The translations under genes were made by a program, and so were the position numbers. Positions 1 through 7,769 of a stretch of DNA of 32,929 bases are shown piece after piece (within the stretch, counting starts at the first letter, position 1; every line of letters starts with the position of its first letter). This DNA is from an uncultured Collinsella sp. (GTDB taxonomy: Bacteria; Actinomycetota; Coriobacteriia; Coriobacteriales; Coriobacteriaceae): positions 1 through 32,929 of the forward strand of contig CATXXF010000023.1 in NCBI GenBank assembly GCA_958403395.1. Reading direction: 5' to 3'. The notes beneath the pieces are model-generated. The model worked only from the letters and a program-made list of their open reading frames with translations. It was not told the DNA's origin and did not search any database.

Positions 1-142
1 CGTGGTAGCTCAGCTTGCTGGGGACCGCGTAGACCCGCTTGGTCTTCGCGCTGTAGGTCGGCTCGATGAAGAGGCTCTCGATGCTGACGGTCCCCTTTGC
101 CAGCGACAGGACCCGCGCCTCTGCCCCAACGCGAGGTGGGTC
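1..142 (-). other. Open-frame fragment of an unrecognised protein, cut by the window edge
   Basis: One minus-strand frame stays open from about base 142 to the window edge and reads like real protein (for example SLAKGTVSIESLFIEP and KTKRVYAVPSKL). There is no start codon or ribosome site, and it ends near the likely terminus of the adjacent IS3-type element. It may be the flank into which the element inserted. I do not recognise the family, and the openness could partly reflect high GC. Confidence 0.22.
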
Positions 143-156
143 TGGATTGGCAACAC

Positions 157-630
157 TTATTTGGACGATTCCGGGAGGGACGGCCCCGCCTCCCTGAACT
201 CGACCGGCGACATGTAGCCCAGCGTCGAGTGGATCCTGAAGTTGTTGTACCAGTGCACGTAATCCGAAAGCTTGGCTCGGAGCTCGCGCGTCCCTCCTCG
301 GTCCTGCGGAGTGGCCGACGATCTCCCTGTTGCAGAGGTCGACGAGCAGGCAGGCGTAGTTCCGCGAAGCCCCGACGCGCACGCAGGCCTAGTCGCTGCA
401 TATATGGGTGCACGGCGCCCTGCCGCCGAAGCCGCGCGCGACGACGTTCGGCACGTCGGCCTCGTTGACCGCCCCGGGGTGCACCTTGAACCTCTTCTTG
501 CCGTATGCGCCGGCCAGGCCGTTCTCCCTCATGATGCGGCAGACGCGGCGCCGGCTGACGGTAACGCCCGACCTCCCGGGCGACGCCTTGATCTTGCGCG
601 ATCCGTTCCAGCCCTTGCTGGCGGCGTGCG
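157..630 (-). mobile_element. Decayed IS3-family transposase (OrfB) remnant
   Basis: Minus-strand translation gives recognisable pieces of an IS3/IS150-type OrfB transposase in the correct order. First comes the N-terminal HTH_21-like part (GSRKIKA, SRRRVCRIMRENGLAG). The start of the rve integrase core follows (APCTHICSD, then ASRNYACLLVDLCNREIVGH). The typical C-terminus is last (LSDYVHWYNNFRIHSTLGYM, SPVEFREAG), stopping at 157-159. The copy is dead. An in-frame TAG follows ICSD near 388. Roughly 80 codons carrying the central DDE catalytic part are missing between GHSAG (about 310) and ELRAKL (about 285). The OrfB N-terminus and OrfA are absent. The right edge runs directly into the nucleosidase fragment on the opposite strand. 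Exact ends and terminal repeats could not be fixed. Confidence 0.8.
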
Positions 631-932
631 CCGCCGCGGCCGCCGTCGCCCCCGACATTAAGGTCCTCGAGGGCCGCGTCGTCTCCGGCGACCAGTTCGT
701 CTCGCCCGCGGAACAGAAGGAGCGCATCCTCGCGACCTTCGGCGACCTGTGCTGCGAGATGGAGGGCTGCACCATCGCGCAGGCCGCCCATCTCAACGGC
801 GTGCCCCTCGTCGTCGCGCGCGCCATCAGCGACAAGCCCTGCCCCGAGGGCCAGGTCGTCGACTACAACACCTTCGAGAAGAAGGCCGCCTGCGACTGCG
901 CCCGCATCGTTGCGCGCATGGTTAAGCTTTAG
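630..932 (+). pseudogene. 3' fragment of MTA/SAH nucleosidase, truncated at an IS remnant
   Basis: The frame ending at TAG 930-932 encodes the C-terminal third of a 5'-methylthioadenosine/S-adenosylhomocysteine nucleosidase. This enzyme cleaves the glycosidic bond of MTA and SAH to recycle methionine and adenine. Hallmarks are VVSGDQFV, the substrate-binding CEMEGCTIAQAAH (family form EMEGAAIAQ) and VVARAISD with its catalytic Asp. The family is about 230 residues; only about 100 remain. Upstream the similarity stops at about 630, where sequence of the opposite-strand transposase begins. The frame is open further left only by chance. Without the N-terminal nucleoside-phosphorylase fold the product should be inactive. 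Confidence 0.75.
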
Positions 933-983
933 GCCCAGCGCGCCGGGGCCCTTCTTTATGTTGGGACCCCGGCGCGCAGGGCC
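932..983 (+). terminator. Very strong GC hairpin after the nucleosidase fragment
   Basis: The arms 938-951 and 963-977 pair over 14 bp with one bulged A, and flanking GGCCC (932-936) and GGGCC (979-983) extend the stem. The loop is about 11 nt. Only CCCTTTCC follows, so the U-tract is weak. It lies immediately after the stop codon. Confidence 0.6.
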
Positions 984-994
984 CTTTCCAAAGC

Positions 995-1018
995 GAAGTG
1001 TCGAGCCGAAGTGTTGAG
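995..1018. repeat. Short direct repeat GAAGTGTYGAG x2, 13-bp period
   Basis: GAAGTGTCGAG (995-1005) and GAAGTGTTGAG (1008-1018) are adjacent direct repeats about 140 bp before the LevR-like regulator gene. The spacing suggests a possible activator site, but no second copy was seen upstream of the PTS operon. Confidence 0.25.
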
Positions 1019-1128
1019 CGTCGGCCCTGAATGTTCAATGGCCGTTGTTTTCTGCCCCTCAAGTGGTGGACTTTTCCTCGGGGCTGTTGATTCCCCCACG
1101 CGCCCCCTTCCGTTCTCTGTTCTCCCCT

Positions 1129-1151
1129 TATACTCCTTGTACGAGGAGGTA
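1129..1151 (+). promoter_or_regulatory. Putative -10 box and ribosome site of the LevR-like gene
   Basis: TATACT at 1129-1134 matches five of six bases of a sigma-70 type -10 box. No convincing -35 box sits 16-18 bp upstream. A full AGGAGGT Shine-Dalgarno at 1145-1151 precedes ATG 1159 by 7 nt and fixes the start. Confidence 0.35.
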
Positions 1152-1158
1152 AGAAGTC

Positions 1159-3900
1159 ATGGACAAGACCGCACAGGACAGCTTGGCAAAGAAGCCCGTC
1201 GACATGAGGGACAGGATTCTCGAGCATCTCGAAGCCCTCACCTCTGCCGTCTCGCTCGACGACCTTGCCCGTCTGTCCACCTCCGACATCGCCGAGACGC
1301 TCATCATCTCCAGGAGCCTGGCGAGCCAGTACCTCAACGACCTTGTTCGCGCCGGCCTTGTGGTTAAGGTGACGGGCAGGCCTGTCCGTTATTTTCATCG
1401 CCGCGCGTTCCAGAAGCGTTTTCAGGTAAAGCTCTCTGCAAGCGAGTACGCCTCGCTCGCCGACCTCATCCAGGCGACGGGAATCGCCGATCACCGCGAC
1501 TTCGCGCGTGCCGTGGGCTTCGACCTGAGCCTCAGCTCCGTTGTCGAGCAGTGCAAGGCTGCGGTTCAGTACCCTCCGTTTGGCCTGCCCATTCTCTTGA
1601 GCGGCGGCGTGGGTGTCGGTAAGTCTTTCCTTTCTCGCCTTGTGTACGAGTACGGCAAGAACCAGGGCTTGCTGTCCCGCGACTCCTCCTATGTGCGCAT
1701 CGACTGCGCCGGGGTCCCGGATGCCGCCTCGTTCAACGGGCTTCTTGACGAGTCAATCGCGAAATCGCGCGGGGGTGTGGTTTTTGTCAACGGCATCGAG
1801 GCGCTCTCTCCCTCTGCGATGGAGCACTGCCTTGCGACGGCCCTCGGGCTCGATGCCTCCCAGGATGCGCCGCGCGCTCGCCTCGTTCTTTCGACGACGC
1901 TTTCCGCCGATGACCTGAAGGTTTCCTCGGCCTACAGCAAAATGCCCATCTGTGCCCGCGTCCCCTCACTCAAGGAGCGGACCCCCGAGGAGCGCGAGGA
2001 TCTCATCTTGAGCTTCCTGCGCAGCGAGGGGTGCCGAATCGGTTCTGATGTGAAGATTAGCCGCGGCGCATACCGTTGCCTCGTGAACGCGGACTTTTCC
2101 GATAACATCGCCGGCTTGCGCGCCTGCGTGACGAACTGCTGCGCCAAAGCGTTCCTCAATCGCGAGGGCGACTACGTCGTCGTTCGCCCGTATCTTCTTC
2201 CCAGCGGGCTCCTCTCCTCCGCGCAGATCGATCAACAGCCCGACGATGGCGTTCTGATCGACGCGTCCCTGGATGCCGCCGAGAGCACAGGGCCGGTCGA
2301 GCAGGCGCTCGATGCCCTGTGCTCTCTCGATGAGCGATTCTGCGCCGGGGAGCTCTCTGTCTCCGAGCTCGTCTCGCAAGCTGTCTCCGCCGTGCGCGGC
2401 GTTGAGGATCACTTGATCTTCGGCCGCGGCGTTACCTCCTCGAGGTCGCGCGCCTTCGAGCGCATCGTGGGCGCGGTCCTTGCCGACGCAGGCTCTTCTT
2501 ATGGCATCGAGCTTTCGAGGAAGGTCGCTTTTCTGCTGGCCCAGGAGATTTGCCTGCAGTTGTGGCCGGGCATCGGCCTGGCTAAGCGAAAGTCTGCCTG
2601 TGCGGAGCAAATCTCCCATCTCCTCGGTGCCGTGACCTCCGAATTGCCGTTTGCCTCGAGCGTCTCCGATCAGGTCGCCGCAGACGTGGAAGGGGCGCCG
2701 GGAATCTCGCTCGATCACTTCACGAAGACGCTTCTGACGCTGTGCGTCGCATCGGAGTCTCGCGACGCGAAGGCCCTTCGAACGCTCTGCGTCATCTTGT
2801 CCCACGGCTACTCAACGGCGACGAGCATCGCCGACGCGGCGAACCGTATGCTCGGCATGCATGTGTACGAGGCGGTCGACATGCCCTACGACCAGCAGCT
2901 GAAGGACATCGTCGGTCCGCTCCAGCGCCTCGTCGACCGCCATTCCTACTGCACCGGGGTCGTGTTCCTCGTCGACATGGGCTCCTTGGAGGAGGCCTAT
3001 AAGGCCCTCGAGAACGTTACCGACTCCACTATCGGCGTGGTGAACAACGTCTCTACCGGTCTTGCGCTCGAGATCGGGGTCGGGCTGCTCGGCGGCAAGT
3101 CCATCGCCGAGGTTCTTGGCGATGCGACCGCCGCGTGCGTGACGCACTGCAAGGTGATCGAGCGCGTCAACCGTGAGGACGCCATCGTCTTCTGCTCCGA
3201 GTCCGGGGTCGACGCCGCGGAGAGGATACGCCAGCTCGTCTCGCAGAGCCTCCCGCGCACCATAGGCGCGCGCCTGCTCACGAGGCCCTTCAAGCAGCTC
3301 GTCGCGAACGGGTCGAACGACGCCGTTTTCTCCGAGCACCGCGTCTGCGCCGTCATCGGCACGGGAGACCCCGGGGTCGCCTCCATCCCCTTCGTCGCCC
3401 TCGAGGACATCATGTCGACGGCGTCCGCCTCTAAGGTCGATGCCGTGTTCGGCAGGTGGCTTGACGCTTCCGAGCTCTCTTCTTTCCACGAGAAGCTGCT
3501 CTCGAACATGACGCTGCAGAACGTCATCCGCTCCATCACCATCCTCGACCCGGAGCGGCTATTCCACGAGATCGAGAGCGCCGTGCACGAGCTTCAGCGC
3601 AGGACAGGCGAGAAGATCGGCAGCAACGCCGTCATTGGGCTCTACGTCCACCTCTGCTGTCTCGTCGAGCGCCTTGTTACCAGAAACCCCATTGAGACCT
3701 ACGTTGGCCAGGACCGCTTCGAGGAGGAGCGTGCCGATTTCATCGAGTCCTTCAGGCAGAGCTTCTCGAGCATCTCGACGCGCTATCGCGTAGAGGTTCC
3801 CGTAAGCGAGATCGCATATGTCTTCGACTACATAAGCGTGAGCGCCGCCCCGGCGCGAGAAGAGCGCCTCGGCTCCTCGGACCTCCTGCTCGACGAGTGA
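1159..3900 (+). CDS. LevR/ManR-like PRD transcriptional regulator with degenerate AAA+ domain
   Basis: This 913-residue regulator has the LevR domain order. An N-terminal winged-helix HTH (about 15-80) is followed by an AAA+ domain (about 125-340) with Walker A GGVGVGKS at 149-156. PRD1 follows (about 370-475). Then comes an EIIA-Man-like domain whose SHGYSTATSIA carries the presumed phosphorylatable His549, and a C-terminal PRD2 (about 790-890) with His831 in YVHLCCLVERL. In this family PTS proteins phosphorylate the PRD and EIIA histidines to couple activity to sugar transport. The AAA+ part is degenerate. The sigma-54-contacting GAFTGA loop between DCAG and the Walker B strand is missing, and the usual FLDE Walker B is FVNG (209-212). 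It probably does not act through sigma-54. It lies just upstream of a mannose-family PTS operon on the same strand and presumably controls it. The start is set by AGGAGGT. Confidence 0.85.
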   Translation: MDKTAQDSLAKKPVDMRDRILEHLEALTSAVSLDDLARLSTSDIAETLIISRSLASQYLNDLVRAGLVVKVTGRPVRYFHRRAFQKRFQVKLSASEYASLADLIQATGIADHRDFARAVGFDLSLSSVVEQCKAAVQYPPFGLPILLSGGVGVGKSFLSRLVYEYGKNQGLLSRDSSYVRIDCAGVPDAASFNGLLDESIAKSRGGVVFVNGIEALSPSAMEHCLATALGLDASQDAPRARLVLSTTLSADDLKVSSAYSKMPICARVPSLKERTPEEREDLILSFLRSEGCRIGSDVKISRGAYRCLVNADFSDNIAGLRACVTNCCAKAFLNREGDYVVVRPYLLPSGLLSSAQIDQQPDDGVLIDASLDAAESTGPVEQALDALCSLDERFCAGELSVSELVSQAVSAVRGVEDHLIFGRGVTSSRSRAFERIVGAVLADAGSSYGIELSRKVAFLLAQEICLQLWPGIGLAKRKSACAEQISHLLGAVTSELPFASSVSDQVAADVEGAPGISLDHFTKTLLTLCVASESRDAKALRTLCVILSHGYSTATSIADAANRMLGMHVYEAVDMPYDQQLKDIVGPLQRLVDRHSYCTGVVFLVDMGSLEEAYKALENVTDSTIGVVNNVSTGLALEIGVGLLGGKSIAEVLGDATAACVTHCKVIERVNREDAIVFCSESGVDAAERIRQLVSQSLPRTIGARLLTRPFKQLVANGSNDAVFSEHRVCAVIGTGDPGVASIPFVALEDIMSTASASKVDAVFGRWLDASELSSFHEKLLSNMTLQNVIRSITILDPERLFHEIESAVHELQRRTGEKIGSNAVIGLYVHLCCLVERLVTRNPIETYVGQDRFEEERADFIESFRQSFSSISTRYRVEVPVSEIAYVFDYISVSAAPAREERLGSSDLLLDE

Positions 3901-4023
3901 CCTTCCCCGCGCCGCCGCAAGCTGACTGCGCGTCCTCAATAATCCGATAACCCCTTGCCCGGCGCGAATCCGGATAGCGCCGAGGCAGTACCGAACGTAA
4001 AACTTCATTTGATAGGAGCAAAC

Positions 4024-4497
4024 ATGAGTGTTGTTATGGCACGAATCGACAATCGCCTGCTTCACGGCATCATCGTGACGCAGTGGGCCCCGGTGTCGGG
4101 CGCGACCCGAGTCATGGTCATCGACGACAAGGTCGCCGGCGACGAGGTCCTGAAGTCCACTATGAGGATGGCGCGCCCCGCGGGCATGGCCGTCTCGATC
4201 ATCTCCGAGCAGACCGCGCTCAAGAACTTCGCGGCGGGCAAGTACGACCGCGAGAAGGTCTTTGTCATCGCCAAGGAGCCCGAGACGATCCTTCACCTGG
4301 TCGAGTCGGGCATCGAGCTCCCGTCGCTGATCGTCGGCGGCTCGCTCGTCAAGGAGGGCGGCGTCCAGCTCACCCAGCGCGCCTATGCCTCCGCCGAGAA
4401 CGTCCAGAGCTACAAGGCGCTCATCGCCCGCGGCGTCAAGGTGACGGCACAGTTCGTGCCCGCCGACAAGCCCGTCTCCGTCGCCGACCTCATCTAA
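4024..4497 (+). CDS. PTS mannose/fructose/sorbose family EIIB
   Basis: A 157-residue cytoplasmic EIIB that accepts phosphate from EIIA and passes it to the sugar at EIIC-EIID. The N-terminal ARIDNRLLHGIIVTQW contains the phosphorylated histidine, His14. The full family length is present, including the VGGSLVKEGG segment and the C-terminal VTAQFVPADKPVSV. The frame is open further upstream, but ATG 4024 is preceded by AGGAG and matches the family N-terminus. It is the first PTS gene, with EIIC following after 9 nt. The 123 bp upstream separate it from the regulator gene and contain no sigma-54 -24/-12 element that I can see. Confidence 0.92.
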   Translation: MSVVMARIDNRLLHGIIVTQWAPVSGATRVMVIDDKVAGDEVLKSTMRMARPAGMAVSIISEQTALKNFAAGKYDREKVFVIAKEPETILHLVESGIELPSLIVGGSLVKEGGVQLTQRAYASAENVQSYKALIARGVKVTAQFVPADKPVSVADLI

Positions 4498-4506
4498 GGA
4501 GGGATC

Positions 4507-5292
4507 ATGGTCAACTTCACTATCCTGCAGGTCGTCCTTTTGACCCTGCTGGCCTTCATCAAGCACGTGGACTACTACGGCATCCCGATGATCTTCGTCA
4601 ACTATGCCGTCTTCTGGGGCCTTATCACCGGCGTCGTCATGGGCGACTGGCAGACCGGCCTCGTCATCGGCGGCACCATCCAGCTCATGCAGCTCGGCGT
4701 CGCGGGCTTCGGCGGCTCGTCGATTCCCGACTACGGCACGATGGCCATCATCGCCACCGCCTACGGCGTGACCCTGGGCGCGGACACGGGCCTCGCCATC
4801 GGCCTGCCGGTCGGCATGCTCGGCATCCAGCTCGACGTCATCGTCAAGATCCTCAACGGCTTCGTCGTCGAGAAGTCCCAGAAGTTCTGCAACGAGGGTA
4901 AGTTCAATCAGATGAACGCCATCCTGTGGGTCTGCCCCGCGCTCTTCGGCCTGTGCGCCGCCCTGCCCGTCTTTGTCTCCGTGACGCTCGGCCAGCCCGC
5001 CGTCAACTGGCTCCTCGAGGTCATGCCTCAGTGGTTCCTCTCCGGCCTCACCCTCGCCGGCAAGATGCTCCCGGCCATCGGTATCGCCATGCTGCTCCGC
5101 TACATGCCCACCGGCAAGTACTTCCAGTACCTGCTCGTCGGCTTCTTCCTCTCGGCCTTCCTGAACGTGCCCATCATCGGCGCCGCCATCGTCGGCGTTG
5201 CCCTCGCGATCGCGTTCTACCAGCGTGCCGAGAGGGACACCGAGCTCGCCGCCCACGCTTCCGCAGACGCCTTCATCGGAGAGGATGAGTAA
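4507..5292 (+). CDS. PTS mannose/fructose/sorbose family EIIC, membrane channel subunit
   Basis: A 261-residue polytopic membrane protein. Hydrophobic segments alternate with short loops through the length (for example ILQVVLLTLLAF near the N-terminus and YLLVGFFLSAFLNVPIIGAA near the C-terminus). The family segments GDWQTGLVIGGTIQLMQLG and IPDYGTMAIIATAYG are clear. EIIC with EIID forms the sugar-translocating complex. The start follows AAGGAGGGATC. The stop at 5290-5292 is 2 nt from the EIID start, so the two are translationally coupled. Confidence 0.93.
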   Translation: MVNFTILQVVLLTLLAFIKHVDYYGIPMIFVNYAVFWGLITGVVMGDWQTGLVIGGTIQLMQLGVAGFGGSSIPDYGTMAIIATAYGVTLGADTGLAIGLPVGMLGIQLDVIVKILNGFVVEKSQKFCNEGKFNQMNAILWVCPALFGLCAALPVFVSVTLGQPAVNWLLEVMPQWFLSGLTLAGKMLPAIGIAMLLRYMPTGKYFQYLLVGFFLSAFLNVPIIGAAIVGVALAIAFYQRAERDTELAAHASADAFIGEDE

Positions 5293-5294
5293 CC

Positions 5295-6128
5295 ATGGAA
5301 AACGAGAACATCACCGCCGTCGCCGAGGGCAAGCCCTCCGGCTACAAGGTCACCAAGAAGGATCTGCGCAACGCGAACTGGCGCTGGCTCATGAGCGTGT
5401 GCACCTTCAACTACCAGACCCAGCAGGGCGCCTCAGTCGCCTACGCCCTCTCGCCGGTCCTGAGGAAGATCTACACGAACGACGAGGACTATAAGCAAGC
5501 GCTCAACAACCACTTCCGCTACTACAATACCCAGCCTTGGCTCGCCGCCATCATCCTTGGCGCCTGCGTGGCCATGGAGGAACGCGACGGCCTAGCGGCG
5601 GCGGACGCCGTCCAAGACCTGAAGATCGGCACCATGGGACCGCTCGCCGGCGTCGGCGACTCCCTGCTCATGACCATGATCCCGACCATCATGGGCTCCA
5701 TCGCCGCCTACATGGCCATCGAGGGCAACCCCGTGGGAGCCGGCATCTGGTTCGCGCTCATCCTGGCCATCTTCTGGGTCCGCATGCACGCCCTCGAGTT
5801 CGGCTACAAGCAGGGCGTGAAGCTCGTCACCGACTTCAGCGAGAAGCTTCCCAACCTCACTGCCGCCGCCTCCGTGCTCGGCCTCACCGTGGTCGGCTGC
5901 CTCATCGCCTCGGTCATCGGCGTCACCTGCCCGATTAGCTTCAGCTTCGGCGACGTCTCGATGGAGATTCAGCCGCTGCTCGACAAGATCCTGCCTGCCA
6001 TGATCCCCGCCGCCATCACGGGAAGCGCGTATTACCTTCTTACCAAGAAGAACGCGAGCATGACGGTCCTCATCCTCGTGGTGATCGTCCTCGCGATGGT
6101 CGCCTCCGCCGCTGGCATCCTCGCCTAG
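5295..6128 (+). CDS. PTS mannose/fructose/sorbose family EIID
   Basis: A 277-residue EIID subunit. The N-terminal cytoplasmic part carries the family signature NWRWLMSVCTFNYQTQQG and the NTQPWLAAIILGACVAMEE block. LKIGTMGPLAGVGDSL follows, and the C-terminal half is hydrophobic, ending in a membrane anchor. Together with EIIC it forms the permease. Its ribosome site (GAGAGGA) overlaps the EIIC stop. EIIA follows after 26 nt, so all four subunits are in one operon and the set is complete. Confidence 0.93.
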   Translation: MENENITAVAEGKPSGYKVTKKDLRNANWRWLMSVCTFNYQTQQGASVAYALSPVLRKIYTNDEDYKQALNNHFRYYNTQPWLAAIILGACVAMEERDGLAAADAVQDLKIGTMGPLAGVGDSLLMTMIPTIMGSIAAYMAIEGNPVGAGIWFALILAIFWVRMHALEFGYKQGVKLVTDFSEKLPNLTAAASVLGLTVVGCLIASVIGVTCPISFSFGDVSMEIQPLLDKILPAMIPAAITGSAYYLLTKKNASMTVLILVVIVLAMVASAAGILA

Positions 6129-6154
6129 CTTCGACCCAAGAGATTGGTGAATCA

Positions 6155-6553
6155 ATGAGAAAGATAGTTGTGGCGAGCCATTCCCTTCTCGCCCAGGGCT
6201 TCAAGGACACCCTCGAGTTCCTTACGGGTAAGAGCGACGCCGTCAACGCCGTGTGCGCCTACGTGAACGACAACGGCGAGGGGCTCGACGCGGCGGTCGA
6301 GGCGGCTCTTTCGGGCACTGACGAGGTCGTCGTCCTCACCGACGCGCTCGGTGGCAGCGTGAACCAGCGCTTCTCCCGCTTCGCCTCCGACCGGATCCAC
6401 GTGATCGCGGGTGTCAACCTCCCGCTCGCCATGACGGTCGCGCTCGCGCGCCCCGACGAGAAACTCGACTTCGACGCCCTCGTCGACGAGGCGCGCCAGC
6501 AGATCGTCTACGTGAACGGTGCCAGTTCCGCCGAGTGCGAAGACGACGAATAG
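6155..6553 (+). CDS. PTS mannose family EIIA
   Basis: A 132-residue EIIA of the mannose superfamily, which takes phosphate from HPr on His9 (VVASHSLLAQG) and hands it to EIIB. The ALGGSVNQRF segment is the conserved DxxGGSP-like loop after the VVVLTD strand. The C-terminus is short and acidic (AECEDDE). EIIA is a separate protein here, not fused to EIIB. The ribosome site is weak. The stop is 12 nt before the glycosidase start, with the next AGGAGG overlapping the stop, so transport and hydrolysis are coupled in one transcript. Confidence 0.9.
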   Translation: MRKIVVASHSLLAQGFKDTLEFLTGKSDAVNAVCAYVNDNGEGLDAAVEAALSGTDEVVVLTDALGGSVNQRFSRFASDRIHVIAGVNLPLAMTVALARPDEKLDFDALVDEARQQIVYVNGASSAECEDDE

Positions 6554-6565
6554 AGGAGGTCGACG

Positions 6566-7690
6566 ATGAGAGAGTTCCTTAAGGACGTGTGGATGCACGG
6601 CGGTGAGGAAAGCCGCGCCATCACCCCCGAGAACATCACGGGCGAGAAGGGCCGTGCCGCCATGTCGGCCAGCCACCTCGGCGTCGGCCGCAAGGGCTCG
6701 TGCTGCGTGCCCCTTGAGTCCGGCGAGACCATCACGCTCGCGGACATCGAGGGCCCCGGCATCATCCGCCACATCTGGATGACCGTCCCCGACAAGACCG
6801 CCGCCGGCAGCTTCGTCATGCGCGACCTCGTGCTGCGCTTCTACTGGGACGACGAGGAGACCCCCTCGGTCGAGTGCCCTGTCGGCGACTTCTTCTGCAA
6901 CGGCTTCGGTGAGCGCGCCATCGTCAACTCGATGCCCATCTGCGTGAACCCGACGGGCGGCATGAACTGCTACTTCGAGATGCCTTTCAGGAAGCACGCC
7001 AAGGTCACGCTTACGAGCGAGCACCCCGGGTTCATTAAGTACATCTTCTACACGTTCAACTACGCGCTCACCGACGTGCCGGACGACGCCATGTACTTCC
7101 ACGCCCGTTTTAACCGCGAGCGCAGCACCCGCAGGGGCGTCGACTACACCGTGCTCGACGGCGTGCGCGGTAAGGGCTACTACGTCGGCACCTACATGGC
7201 CCTGTGCGCCCTGGAGCGCTATTGGTGGGGCGAGGGCGAGATGAAGTTCTTCCTCGACGGCGACGAGGAGTTCCCCACGGTCACCTCGACGGGAGCCGAG
7301 GACTACTTCGGCGGTGCCTGGGCCTTCCTCGACAGGCCGCCCCACGCGCTGCCCGAGGCGCAGTGCTTCAACACGCTGTTCGCCGGCTACCCGTACCGCT
7401 CGACGCGCGACGCCACGCGCGACCGCTTCAGCGCGGGCAAGCCGAACCCGAACCCGATGCTCGCGACCAACGACGACGCGCTGCCCAGGCACGGCCTCTA
7501 CAGGTGGCACCTTCCCGACCCGATCTCGTTCAAGGAGGACCTGCGCGTGACGTTCCAGGACCTCGGCAACGACGACATCAAGCTCTACGAGCGCGAGGAC
7601 GACATCTCCACCGTCGCCTACTGGTACCAAAGCGAGCCGCACGCCGTGCTCGCCCCGTTTGCCGCAAGGCAGGACCGCGTGCCCAGGTAG
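6566..7690 (+). CDS. DUF2961 / GH172 family glycoside hydrolase (fructo- or arabinofuranosidase type)
   Basis: A 374-residue protein of the DUF2961 family, now glycoside hydrolase family GH172. Its founding member is a difructose dianhydride I synthase/hydrolase from Bifidobacterium dentium, and D-arabinofuranosidases are also known. Family marks are GPGIIRHIWMT (63-73), CPVGDFFCNGFG (104-115), WWGEGEMKFFLDGDEEFPT (220-238) and STGAEDYFGGAW (241-252). Glu223/Glu225 and Glu245 are the candidate catalytic acids. There is no signal peptide, so it should work in the cytoplasm on sugar brought in by the preceding PTS. The start follows GGAGGTCGACG. With a fructokinase downstream, a fructofuranoside substrate is more likely than arabinofuranose, but this is inference. 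Confidence 0.82.
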   Translation: MREFLKDVWMHGGEESRAITPENITGEKGRAAMSASHLGVGRKGSCCVPLESGETITLADIEGPGIIRHIWMTVPDKTAAGSFVMRDLVLRFYWDDEETPSVECPVGDFFCNGFGERAIVNSMPICVNPTGGMNCYFEMPFRKHAKVTLTSEHPGFIKYIFYTFNYALTDVPDDAMYFHARFNRERSTRRGVDYTVLDGVRGKGYYVGTYMALCALERYWWGEGEMKFFLDGDEEFPTVTSTGAEDYFGGAWAFLDRPPHALPEAQCFNTLFAGYPYRSTRDATRDRFSAGKPNPNPMLATNDDALPRHGLYRWHLPDPISFKEDLRVTFQDLGNDDIKLYEREDDISTVAYWYQSEPHAVLAPFAARQDRVPR

Positions 7691-7717
7691 GGTCGCCTCG
7701 AAACAAGCCAACGTTAT

Positions 7718-7752
7718 GGGCGCCCGCGGTTGACCATGACTGCGGGCGTCCC
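7718..7752 (+). terminator. Intercistronic GC hairpin between GH172 and fructokinase genes
   Basis: Arms 7718-7730 and 7739-7752 form a 13-bp stem with one bulged T and an 8-nt loop. Only CCCTTTG follows. It could partly terminate transcription or protect the upstream mRNA, lowering kinase expression relative to the permease genes. Confidence 0.45.
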
Positions 7753-7769
7753 TTTGTAAGGAGGATCAC

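Noticed and set aside
3901..4023. Search for a sigma-54 (-24/-12) promoter before the PTS operon
   Set aside because: No GG-N10-GC element of the TGGCAC-N5-TTGC type is present, in agreement with the degenerate activator domain.
3559..5256. 565-codon open frame on the minus strand across the PTS genes
   Set aside because: It is antisense to IIB and IIC with GC-rich, Asp/Gly/Val/Glu-rich shadow composition and no ribosome site; the plus-strand proteins are clear family members.
6152..7711. 519-codon minus-strand open frame over EIIA and GH172
   Set aside because: Shadow of high-GC coding sequence; repetitive Val/Gly/Ala/Arg composition and no recognisable motif.
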